A stretch of DNA of 64,000 bases from Xiphophorus maculatus (Eukaryota; Chordata; Actinopteri; Cyprinodontiformes; Poeciliidae). The position numbers and the translations under genes are program-made. Below, one piece after another: positions 37,864 through 47,700 of this stretch. The stretch covers positions 3,287,817-3,351,816 of the forward strand of contig NC_036464.1 in NCBI RefSeq assembly GCF_002775205.1, written 5' to 3'. The notes under the pieces are model-generated. The model saw nothing but the letters and a program-made list of their open reading frames with translations. It did no database searches and had not been told where the DNA came from. The first letter of the stretch is position 1. Each line of letters begins with the position of its first letter.

Positions 37864-39386
37864 ATGTGTATATGGACTGGAAACCCCGAGATCAAAGTGG
37901 GAAACACCCCCAAAGGTGGCGGAGAACGCCAGAGCTAAGATCCTGTGGGACTTCCAGATCCAGACAGACAAAATGGTAATGTTGAACCAACCAGACATTG
38001 TCGTAGTGGATAAACAACAGAGGAAAGCCGCTGTGATAGATGTAGCGATACCAAGCGACTGCAACATCAGGAAAAAGGAGCACGAGAAACTAGAGAAATA
38101 CCAGGGCCTCAGGGAGGAACTGGAGAGGGCCTGGAAGGTGAAGACCACAGTGGTGCCTGTGGTCATCGGGGCCCTCGGGGCAGTCACCCCCAAACTGGAC
38201 CAATGGCTACAACAGATCCCAGGAACAACATCAGACATCTCAGTCCAGAAATGTGCAGTCCTTGGCACAGCCAAGATACTGTGCAGGACCCTCAAGCTCC
38301 CAGGCCTCTGGTAGAGGACCCGAGCTCAGAGGATAAGAACCACCCGCGGTGGGTGAGAAGGGAATTTTTTATATACATATACACACACAGTCATGGAATA
38401 GTTACTTTGAAAAAGTAACTTTAATTGGATTACTAATTACTTCATTTGGAAAGTAACTGAGTTACAGTAAAAGTAACTTTTTTAGTTACTTTCAGCAGCT
38501 GCTAACAACAACGCTGTGAAAATGACATTGATCTTTGCCAATATTTAATTGTAAGCTATTTTATAATGATAACATCAACAATGTGTCTCCACTGATAAGG
38601 TTGAACTGAAGGGGAGATTTTTTAATGGTTACAATAAAAAACAACGTTAGTAATTTGTGCAGTTTTTGTGTTTTCCACTATTGTCTGGAAAACTCTAAGG
38701 ATTTTAACCCTCAGCCTCCAGGTTCTGTGTTTGGTGTCAGAGGTCAGAGGTCAGAGCTCCTCCTGCGGCTCCACAGTTCAGATGGCTGATGCACAGATTA
38801 GTGACATTTATCTTAATATTAATAATTATAATGGCGTTTAGTTGCACAACTTTACAGACTCGTTCATTCGTGGCTGTTTTCACGTTTATTGCTCTGTTCA
38901 TATTAGTCTCCGTGTTTCCAATGTCTGGACATCTGGACGTCATTCACAGGTAATATATTAACTTTAACAGAGACGCAGCGGGACGGATCATCCTGGAAAT
39001 GATGGGCAGGGAGAGTCTGAGTAAAACTAGCTGGAGGTCAGACACATTCTGGGGTTTCTGTCTGTTTATTTCCAAACCCAAATGAACAACTTCACCTTCA
39101 AAAACCAGCCCAGAAAGCGACTCAGTAAATCTGCTAGCAACTTAAAAAAAAAAAGCCACTTATATTAATCGGACTTGGCGACAGAAACTCAAAATAGTTC
39201 CTGTTTTTCTACCAAAAAAATGTGCATCTCCCTCCATTGTTTACGTTTCTGTCGCATAGAAACAGCGATCAGACGTAGAGGAAATAAAATTAAATTCCAA
39301 AAAAAAATAGTAACGCAAAATGATTTTGATAAGTAACTGTAGTCTGACTACTGGATATGAAATAGCAACGCGTTAGATTATTGGTA

Positions 39387-39421
<35 letters not shown>

Positions 39422-41502
39422 CTCAGACTTAAACCCTTTTATTTTGTATTATTTTATTTTATAAAACATTTTAAACTTTTATTTCACACCAGTTAGTTAT
39501 TTTTTTAGTTAACTATATACTTTACATTATTAGCAAATATTTCTATTAACACATAAATATAAGTGTTGCTTTGTCTAAAAGTTGAAGTTTATGCCTCTGG
39601 CATAACTTAACATTTATTTAATTTATACCAGAGGCACATAAACTGAGGCATGTGAGAAATATGTGATCCCATGTTGAATAAACCATGGATCACATGATCA
39701 AAATACTTTATCACATGTGGAACATATGAACCACATGTGATCACGTGAATTTCATGGGATTTTTTGTAAAGCACGGTGGAGGAGGGATGATGATGTGGGA
39801 CTGTTTGTGACTAATAGATTCCTGATAAGGAAGCTACAGTTCTGACTGACCAGTGAGAACCAGACAGACGTCACGACGCTTCACTTACTCCAGTTCTGTC
39901 CCTTTGACGCATGTCACTGATTGGCTGCGGCAGTGTGGGCGGAGCCTTACCTCCAGGACGATGGTGAAGATGAGCAGCGCTCCGATGCTGTTCATGATGC
40001 CGCTGTAGTAGGAGAAGACGGCCTGGCGGCAGCCGCGGTTCCAGATGTTCAGCTCCTCAGTGCGGTGGTCATAGTCGTAGTGGGCGGAGTTATTGGTCAG
40101 GTGATGCTGGATGCAGGGGCGGGGCGAGCCGGGGTTACAGCAGCTGAACGGGACGCTGTCCATCAGGTACTTCCCCTCCACATTACTGAGGACACGGCTG
40201 AGGGACAAACACACAGGTCAGACCCTGATGGGAGGCGGGCGGGGCGCCGGGCCGGGCGGGGCGCCCGGTGGGCGGAGCCTTTTAAAGGGTTCTGCTCAGA
40301 TTTGAGATGGAGAATCGTGGAGGGTTCCTCATAGAAGGCTGACCTTCCAAACTGAGCATGCTCAGACTGACTGATCAGCACAGAAGATACAAAACCTTTA
40401 AAAATCAGTGAAACGTCGCAGCAGCAGGGAGGTGAAGTTCTGGTTCTGGTTCTAGCCCCCTGAGCCTTCACACCTCCATCTGGTCGTGTTATCAGAGACC
40501 TGATTGGTCCTTCAGTACCTCCAACCACTTCCTGCTCCACCCACCCTAACCCTGGAACTCCACCAGAACCACCTCCAGAACCCCAGAGACCCAGACTGCA
40601 CTGCGGTGAAACCACCCTACACACTAATCAGTTCCGGACCTTCAACCACCCGCTGCTTTGTGTTATTATTGCCGTGATGACATAATCAGTTTTATGCAGA
40701 TTAGGCCCTTTTTGAGTTTCACTTTCTAACGGGTCGGGTCTGCTGCAGAACGTTCCCCTGCTGCTGCCTCAGAGGCCGTAAACTTTGACCTCCTTAAGCC
40801 CAGATTGATCCCCTGCCGAGTCCCTGAACGCAACAATCCACCTGCAGCTTTACCTCACCAAGGAACTAATACCAGCCCAGATTCTCCGTCTGAACCCGAC
40901 CTGCCGTGTTCAGGTACTCACTCTTTGACCACGTCGTTGCTCATGTCCAGGTAGCGGTTGCTGATCCACTGCACCTCGAACCAGTCCCTGAAGTTGTTGT
41001 TTCCGCAGCACCGGAACTCGATCTGAGTCATGTCCAGCGTCCTCTTCATGAAGCAGCGTCCCGGCGTGTCCGTGTCCTTGTAGAAGCGGATGGCGTTCTT
41101 CAGGCCCTCGGCCAGCGTCAGGTACACGGCGAACTGCATGAGGAAGGAGAGCAGCACCAGCAGCAGCAGCAGCGCATTGAAGCCGCAGCACAGCAGCATG
41201 TAGGGCCGCAGCATCGGCTTCATCTTGGAGAACTTCTGGGGGTCCAGAGAGTCGTGGCACAGCTTCCCCCCGAAGGCGTTCAGGCCGCAGGACAGCATGC
41301 CCACCAGGATCAGCAGGTTGGGCACCAGGTGGCTCTCGTTGTTGTCCATGATCTCGCTCCTCTTCCTCAGCTCGATCTTGAAGAAGATGCCGAGGCTGAA
41401 GAGGATGATGCCCACGATGACGGCGAGCCAGTAGAGCATCCAGAGACCCTGAGCCAGCTTGACCCGCTTCTGCAGGTTGAACTTCAGCGACAGGAACGGC
41501 AT
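31502..41502 (-). CDS. prph2: peripherin-2 (RDS), photoreceptor disc-rim tetraspanin, 344 aa
   Basis: Tetraspanin-like protein of rod and cone outer-segment disc rims, where it oligomerises with ROM1 to curve the membrane. Coding exons are 41502-40922 (581 bp), 40197-39951 (247 bp) and 31708-31502 (207 bp). The first two lengths are those I recall for human PRPH2, so numbering runs in step with human. Four transmembrane segments are visible (for example [20 protein letters not shown]). The large second loop carries [32 protein letters not shown] and RGC, so the tetraspanin cysteines are kept. DTPGRCFMK keeps the cysteine equivalent to human C150, used for intermolecular disulfides, and NNSAHY keeps an N-glycosylation site. 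The tail [15 protein letters not shown] to NQVEEGG fits the fusion/targeting region. Intron 2 is 8.2 kb and repeat-rich. ROM1 was considered, but the sequence follows PRPH2. Fish have duplicates; which one this is cannot be told here. Confidence 0.97.
31714..31742. repeat. prph2: (AC)n microsatellite abutting the prph2 exon 3 acceptor
   Basis: On the coding strand this is (TG)n ending in TGTGAGCCAG at the acceptor of exon 31502-31708, so the dinucleotide run stands where the polypyrimidine tract should be. Confidence 0.9.
32160..34140. other. prph2: prph2 intron 2, distal part
   Basis: AT-rich sequence with loosely repeated GCTAATGCTAA and TTAGCATGCTAA words. No exon, RNA gene or transposon protein was recognised. 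Confidence 0.5.
34141..34330. repeat. prph2: CACATGTG-rich palindromic segment, one end of a possible transposon
   Basis: AAAAAATCCCATCAAAG opens a stretch full of CACATGTG, TCACATG and GTGATCACATGG palindromes. A reverse-complement relative stands at 39655-39775, 5.6 kb away in the same intron. Confidence 0.5.
34785..34832. repeat. prph2: (AC)n microsatellite
   Basis: About 24 uninterrupted AC dinucleotides in prph2 intron 2. Confidence 0.97.
35826..37795 (-). mobile_element. CR1/L2-type LINE with an internal deletion
   Basis: The element keeps a 5' end (minus strand CCAAGATGGCGGCGCACG near 37793), an early coding piece, a reverse transcriptase and a 3' end (GACAATGACAATAAAG on the coding strand). 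The endonuclease region is missing between the early piece and the reverse transcriptase. It lies in prph2 intron 2 in the same orientation as the host gene. Confidence 0.85.
36052..37395 (-). pseudogene. LINE reverse transcriptase, about 447 codons open, N-terminal part deleted
   Basis: Conserved blocks appear in order: [20 protein letters not shown], the fingers motif [75 protein letters not shown], catalytic FADDTT and the thumb [11 protein letters not shown]. The C-terminal [15 protein letters not shown] matches the remnant at 9.4-9.9 kb. Reverse transcriptase is unbroken, but the endonuclease is absent and the upstream piece ([20 protein letters not shown], 37440-37680) is in another frame across the junction near 37440. 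The copy therefore cannot make a complete protein. The methionine at 37395 is only the first in frame, not the natural start. Confidence 0.88.
37801..37874. repeat. prph2: (TA)n(TG)n microsatellite between two LINE pieces
   Basis: About 24 TA units turn into TG units. The run separates the 5' end of the L2-type LINE from the R4/Dong-like fragment. Confidence 0.95.
37875..38345 (+). pseudogene. 3' end of an R4/Dong-like non-LTR retrotransposon (restriction-like endonuclease part)
   Basis: The plus strand encodes [40 protein letters not shown] and then [20 protein letters not shown] and [12 protein letters not shown] before a stop at 38312. The PD...DVA pattern resembles the PD-D/E core of the restriction-enzyme-like endonuclease at the C-terminus of R2/R4/Dong/Rex6-type elements. 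About 145 codons remain and the reverse transcriptase is absent. It runs opposite to the neighbouring L2-type LINE. Confidence 0.75.
38370..39390. other. prph2: prph2 intron 2, AT-rich stretch
   Basis: No coding segment was recognised. Stretches such as AAAGTAACTTTAATTGGATTAC and its related AGTAACGCAAAATG and TAGCAACGCGTTAGATTA near 39310-39380 suggest the inverted ends of a degraded DNA element between 38400 and 39385. Confidence 0.35.
39391..39421. repeat. prph2: (AT)n microsatellite
   Basis: About 15 AT dinucleotides directly after an AGTAACTGTAG/GTTAGATTATTGG segment. Confidence 0.95.
39655..39775. repeat. prph2: inverted counterpart of the CACATGTG-rich segment
   Basis: It ends with ATTTCATGGGATTTTTTGTA, which in reverse complement matches the start of the 34141 segment, and contains GAACCACATGTGATCACGTG. 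The two could be the ends of one element, or two independent MITE copies. Confidence 0.5.
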
Positions 41503-41639
41503 GGCGTCGGCTCACGGCGACGGTCCCGAACGGGTCTGCAGAACGATGAGGCTCAGAGCCGCAAGCCGTCCCAGGAGGAGCTCAGGAACTGGACCACAGG
41601 GTTCTGAGTCATGATGGGGAACCGGCAGCAGGAACCAGC

Positions 41640-41770
41640 GCGAAGCGGAGCGGAGGTGTGAATATGAGCGGCAGCCTGGCGTCCTGCTAAAGCCGCTCCT
41701 GATCTGATTAGCAGCGGATCATCTGAGGCTCTAATCCTCCAATTACTGCTAATGGGTTTGGAGCTAAGCA
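41640..41770 (-). promoter_or_regulatory. prph2: candidate prph2 promoter with OTX/CRX-like sites
   Basis: About 140-270 bases upstream of the start codon the coding strand contains GGATTAGAG, GCTAATCAG, TAATTGGAGG and CATTAGCAG. These are clustered TAATCC/TAAT homeodomain sites of the kind bound by CRX/OTX factors in photoreceptor genes. No TATA box is evident. The assignment rests on motifs and on the gene's known expression. Confidence 0.35.
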
Positions 41771-42800
41771 GCAGCTTCCTGTCAGACGGCTCACCTGGTC
41801 CCGCCCCCACACAGGTGAGGCCCAGCAATCAGCAATCTAAATCTGAGGATGCTGTTACTATGACAACAGCTTGTCAACAGTCAACACGTCATCGTCTATG
41901 GCACCACCTCCAGGGTCGGACAGGTCTTCAGTCCATCAGAGAACATGGATGGCTTAACCGTCGCCATGCCGAACACGACGTAGCAGGCGGAGCTTCCCTG
42001 GTAGTCATGGTAACCACCCCGAGTCCTGATCTGGGTCCACTGCCAATAAATGACGAGCCTGGCTGTCTCTGTGGGCGGCCATTGTTCCCAAATGTACCCC
42101 AATGCCGCCGGGCCTGGACTGAATCACTCATAGCTAACCCGCCCGCTTTAGCCTTAAAGGATCTCAGACTTTCGGCTCTTCTGCAGTTTTCTGGCAGTTT
42201 GTTCCAGATTTGTGGTCATAGAAGGGGACCAGAACCAGCAGACCTCAGGTCGGCAGGTTTACCCAGCAGTAATCTGGCTGAAGCTCCTTCCTGGTTTTAG
42301 CCAGAATCCGACCCAACCGGATCGGACCGGACGGGCACAATAGTCACCTGAGCTGGACCGGATCAGGAAGGACGGGCTTTTATTCTGGAACATTCACACA
42401 ATTTATCCTGGCTGAAACCCTGAAAGGTTCTGGACCCACCTGGACCCGTCCTGTTTGGGCAGAACCTCCATCGCAGCTTCAGCCGAGCCTTCTGGGTCGT
42501 AAATTATTTTATTTTTTAAACTTTTTTCAGGAGAAAAATCTGAACTAAAACTGGATCATGATCAAAGTAGTCTGGGAGAAATGAACCAAATGTTCCTTAA
42601 ACCGGGTCAGTACCAACCGACCACCAGAACCTGCTGCTGGGCATCCATCTTGTCTCCTCCTGGACGTTTGGACCAGACGGACTTCAGCAGGTCCGGTCCT
42701 CCAGAACCACATCAGAACCAGATGACCGGCTGTGGACCTTGCCCGGTTCTGGTCAGGTTGTTTGGTCAGTGACTGGACTCAGAGGTTCTTTAAAACCCGT
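41771..42800. other. intergenic region between prph2 and ubr2
   Basis: Contains GTCGGACAGGTC- and CTTAAAGGATCTCAGACTTT-like stretches typical of old dispersed repeats. No protein match, RNA gene or splice-consistent exon was found. Confidence 0.45.
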
Positions 42801-42806
42801 TTTATT
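42801..42806 (-). terminator. ubr2: candidate ubr2 polyadenylation signal
   Basis: AATAAA on the minus strand, about 540 bases after the ubr2 stop codon. Confidence 0.45.
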
Positions 42807-43341
42807 GGTTCTGTTCTACAGGTTAAAGTGACGTTACCGAGGCGGAGTGTCAGCCGGACTCAGTCCGGTTCTGGCGCTCCACCTCCCCAAACTCAAACAC
42901 ACAACAGGAAGTGATGTCACACGCTCGGCTCGTTAAATGAAACATTAAAGCGGAAGTGAATAAAACCCGATCAGATTCGGCTCGTCCACCTGGTTGCCAT
43001 GGAGACGGCATTCACACGGCTCTGGCTTCCGATTGGCTGAAGTCTTCATGATGTCGTCTCAGTGAGTAATCTGATTACTCACCTGGGTTGCCATGGAGAC
43101 CCAGTCCATCAAAAAGCAACGTACACCTGACAGAGGTCACCTGACCTCCTGCCAATCAGGACGATTCCTGAACAGGTGAATTCTGATTGGAGGACTGAGG
43201 GGGTAGGGTTGACAGTAAGAGGTCAAAGGTCAGGATCCAAACACCCTAGAAAATCCCTGAAAGCTGCTCCGACCTCAGGCTGCAGCTGCAGCAAGCCGAT
43301 TGGTTCAAAAAGGTTCGTTAGTGGGCGGGGCTAGTCCGCGG

Positions 43342-44773
43342 TCACAGGTGCTGCCAGTCGATGGCGACCAGCGTCTGATTGGCCTCCTGAGCGTGACCTA
43401 TGACCTCAGCAATGCCGTGCTGTCGCCACAGACGCTCGATCTTCTGGTAGCGCTCCGAGCAAAGGTGGAGCGGGTTCCCCCGCCTGCAGGGAACAAATAA
43501 AACCAATCAATAATCAGATAATCCCGACTCGGCTCCATCCTGGTTTCATCCGTTCAGACCAAACCAGCATCTATTCAGCAGACCAATGAGGTCGATCACA
43601 GATTCACTGATGCTACGCTACGTTCCTCACACCAAACCAAAACTCTTATCGATTATTGATAAGTTAAAGGAAGTAAACAATAGCAGATTGACTGAATGCG
43701 TATTTACATTTCCAAATGTTTGTTTAATAAAAACAAACATTATAATCCTCCCCGTCATTTGCTCAAATTTACAACTTTAATCTAATCCAGTGGTTCCCCT
43801 TTAAATACTGGTGCCAACCCAGTCATGTGGATCAGTTTGAACACTGCTGCCCCCTAGTGGCCGGAGGACTGTCTATCAAACACGCCTCTATTGGAGACGA
43901 ACTGAAGCAAAAGTATGAACAACTAATACGGCTCCACCTGATTACATACCTTTACCACTTTATGACCAATGGTCTATTAAAGGCCTCCAGAAACACTATG
44001 GAATAGTAACGGTAAATAAGGGCCATTTTAAAATCAATTGTGTTTAAAATGATACTACTTGAATCAAGAGCAAAATTAATTGGTGATATTTTAATGCAGG
44101 GTGATAAAAAAGACCAAACAGAAATAAGAAAAGGGAATCAGTAATAAAACTTATTGGCTCCTGATCGGCATGATAAGGCTCCAGCATGAACTCCGGCCGG
44201 CCGGTTCATCTGCTGCCCTGGTTTTGTGAAACAGCCCTGCGGTGGATGGGTCCCCCGCCTGGGCCCCAGACAGCAGAGGTAACCAACTCTGAGTAAACCT
44301 ACCCAGCTCTGTGATGCTCCGGACGGGAGAAATACTCTACTGAGTACAGAAGCCCTGATCAATGGAGCCCAGATAACACGATTCACCATGGCAACAGCAG
44401 TAAAAAGGACGTACTTGAGACCAGGGTCGGTTTCTCCATAGTCGTCCAGGTACGGCGGGGGATAGAAGCAGCCCTTAGTTTTACCTGCGACGAACAACAC
44501 CTGGCTCTCCCTGACCCTGCACACGCACACACACACACACACAGGTTACAGCGCCGAAGACTGAATCAACGGGTGTGATCCACGTGGAGGCAGCAGTGTT
44601 ACCTGAGGAAGAGGCCGATGCCCGCTCCACAGGTGAAGGTGTGGGCAGTGCAGGCTCCAACGTCCTCTCCCTCCACCTCCGTCTGGCAGCAGTAGCTCTG
44701 AGAGCACAGCATGCAGCCGCACACCAGGCACAGCGTGGGGGCGCGAGACTTATCCCCACCGGACCGCGGACAC
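43342..44773 (-). other. ubr2: ubr2 C-terminal UBR-leader zinc region
   Basis: Exon 44603-44773 reads [37 protein letters not shown] and [15 protein letters not shown]; exon 44415-44516 gives [18 protein letters not shown]. The final exon reads [18 protein letters not shown] and stops at TGA (43342-43344) after IDWQHL. This is the conserved UBR1/2 C-terminal domain reported to fold back on the core. Confidence 0.92.
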
Positions 44774-47700
44774 CTACACAGGGACACACAGGAGCTAGCG
44801 TCAGGAGCTAAGGTCAGGGCAGGGGTTAGCGTCAGGAGCTAAGGTCAGGAGCTAGGGTCAGGAGCTAGCGTCAGGAGCTAGCGCCAGGAGCTAGGGTCAG
44901 GAGCTAGGGTCAGGAGGTAGAGTCAGGAGCTAGGGTCAGGAGCTAGCGTCAGGAGCTAGCGTCAGGAGCTAAGGTCAGGAGCTAGGGTCAGGAGCTAGCG
45001 TCAGGAGCTAGCGCCAGGAGCTAGGGTCAGGAGCTAGCGCCAGGAGCTAGGGTCAGGAGCTAGGGTCAGGAGGTAGAGTCAGGAGCTAGCGTCAGGAGCT
45101 AGCGCCAGGAGCTAGGGTCAGGAGGTAGAGTCAGGAGGTAGAGTCAGGAGCTAGCGTCAGGAGCTAGCGCCAGGAGCTAGGGTCAGGAGGTAGAGTCAGG
45201 AGCTAGGGTCAGGAGCTAGCGTCAGGAGCTAGCGCCAGGAGCTAGGGTCAGGAGGTAGAGTCAGGAGCTAGCGTCAGGAGCTAGCGTCAGGAGCTAGGGT
45301 CAGGAGCTAGCGTCAGGAGCTAGCGTCAGGAGCTAGCGTCAGGAGCTAGCGTCAGGAGCTAGGGTCAGGGGTGCAGTCAGCCTGCAGTTCTCCTCCTGTC
45401 AGTCGGGGGCACTCACGTGAAGCTGGAGGCCTGGTTGATCAGGATGCTGTAGTCCTCTGGCAGATCGATCAACCTGTTGGACTCTCTGGGGAACCGCACC
45501 AAGACTCCGCCCCCACGGAGCACCTGGCCCACACCTGGATGGCAGCACCACCTGGAGCAACACACACACACTCAGCTGGATTGCGTCAGCTGTTGTTCCG
45601 GCTTCTGTTTCTCTAATGTTTTCATCCGTTTCCATGGAAACAGGAACCAGAGACCAGGTGTGAAGGACAGCAGCAGATCACCTGGCTGGTCAGAAACGGA
45701 CTGGGAGCAGACTGGGACAGGACTGGAAACGGACTGGGAGCAGAATGATAACGGACTGGGAGCGGACTGGGAGAAGAATGATAACGGACTGGGAGCAGAC
45801 TGGGACAGGACTGGAAACGGACTGGGAGCAGAATGATAACGGACTGGGAGCGGACTGGGAGCAGAATGATAACGGACTGGGAGCAGACCCCTCCCCCATG
45901 CGCTCCATCACCTTGCGGACTCTGGCTGGGGGCAGAGGGTAGGATCAGGGTCAGAGTTCGTGACTAACACATGGCACAGCTTCACAGCTCCTCCTCCTCT
46001 TTCTGCCCCCCCAGGGTTGGGTTTTGATCTGAAGCACCTGGCAGCTCACCTGGACCGGTGGTCAGGTGGGTTACCTGTGGATGAGCGGCTCCAGCAGTGT
46101 GCGGTGGTTCTGGTACAGCAGCAGCAGGTTGGAGGGAAGACTGAGGTAGCTACACAGCGCCTCCCACTGGCCAGGTCCAGTACCTGCAACCAATAACAGA
46201 CAGGTTCAGGTGAAGCTGCCGCAGGTGGAGGTGTGCAGCGTGCAGGTGTTCTCACCCAGCAGGTCAGCAGGGGGCGACGCAGAGTTCATGTAGTGGAAGA
46301 AGAGGGCTGCGGTCCGGAGGAAGGGCAGGACGCCGGCTCTGACACACCTCCACAGGCGCCACCCAGAGGACACGTCAGGTAAACACCTGCTCAACGCACA
46401 CACACACGCCTCGTCAGCCAATCACATTCTCCATCCACACGCCCGATGGAACCACCGTCACACACCTGCCCAGGTGATCCCTCAGCCTGCCGTACAGCTG
46501 ACAGGTGAGTCGCTCCTCCTCCGACTCCTCACCGTCCTGATCCATACTCGGCTCACCTGGACACCACAGGGACAGGTGAGTGACAAACAGGCGAGGGACT
46601 AGCCGTCTCTGTCTGAATGTCCTTCCCTACCGGCTGTGAAGGTGAGCAGAACCTGAACCAGGTGAGCCACAGTGACCAGGTGAAGCAGGTGAAGGTGAGC
46701 TGAATCCACAGAGCTTTGTCCTGATTGGTCCAGACTGTGCAGGGAGCTGGAGGACAAGACGCTGTACACCTGCAGACAGGAGGGCAGGGGTCACCTGGGG
46801 GTCACCTGGGGGTCACCTGGACACTACCGGGACTCACCAGCAGGTGGAACATGTCCACATCCAGGATGCAGGGAGGGTCCTCCAGCTGGGAGTCCGGAAC
46901 CAGAACCAGAACTGGACCAGACAGAAACCAGTTAGTGTGTGGTGTGTAGTGTGTGTGTGTAGTGTGTGTGTGTGTACTGTGTGTGTGTGTGTGTGTACTG
47001 TGTAGTGTGTGTAGTGTGTGTGTGTACTGTGTAGTGTGTGTAGTGTGTGTGTACTGTGTAGTGTGTGTGTGTGTACTGTGTAGTGTGTGTAGTGTGTGTG
47101 TGTACTGTGTAGTGTGTGTACCTGACAGCAGCCTGATGAAATGGTTCTGAACGGTTCTGATTGGAGCAGTGGTCCAGCAGGCTGAACTGAACCGGGTCAG
47201 AGAACTCAGACAGTCATTCTGAAACACAACAGGTCAGGCAGAGGTCAGAGGTCACCCTAAGGCTGAAGGCATAATACCAGGAGGCGCTCTCACCTGTCGA
47301 CAAGGTAAGCTTCCAAACAACGGCTTCTTCTCATCCATCAGGAGGCGCTCTGCAACGAAAAGACAGGAAACTAAATCACTCCTGACCCGGGGTTACCTGC
47401 CAGGTAACGAGTCAGCAGATGACCTGTAGGCCAACCTGCCAGGTGAGAGCGTACCTATGCTCTGCATGGTGTAGGCGCAGGTGGACCAGCTCAGCACCGG
47501 GACTCGGGGGTCCTGCTCGTTGGGGTTGACCTTGAGGCCGACCTTGTAGGCCGACATGCTGAAGGTGTTGATCATCTCACCGACGCCGCTGGAGAACGGA
47601 TTCCTGAGGGAGGAAGTGATATCGCTGCTGACATCATCAGCAGTACCGCTCAGCCCCGCCCCCCAGGCGTTGGGACTCACTGTGGCACAAAGCCGACCCC

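Noticed and set aside
37679-38314. Plus-strand 211-codon open frame crossing the (TA)n tract
   Set aside because: Only the part after the microsatellite is real retrotransposon code; the YIYIYI stretch and the preceding start are chance readings through simple repeat and the antisense of another LINE.
45690-45942. Short repeated open frames on both strands ([12 protein letters not shown] and [11 protein letters not shown])
   Set aside because: Translations of the GACTGGGAGCAG minisatellite within a ubr2 intron.
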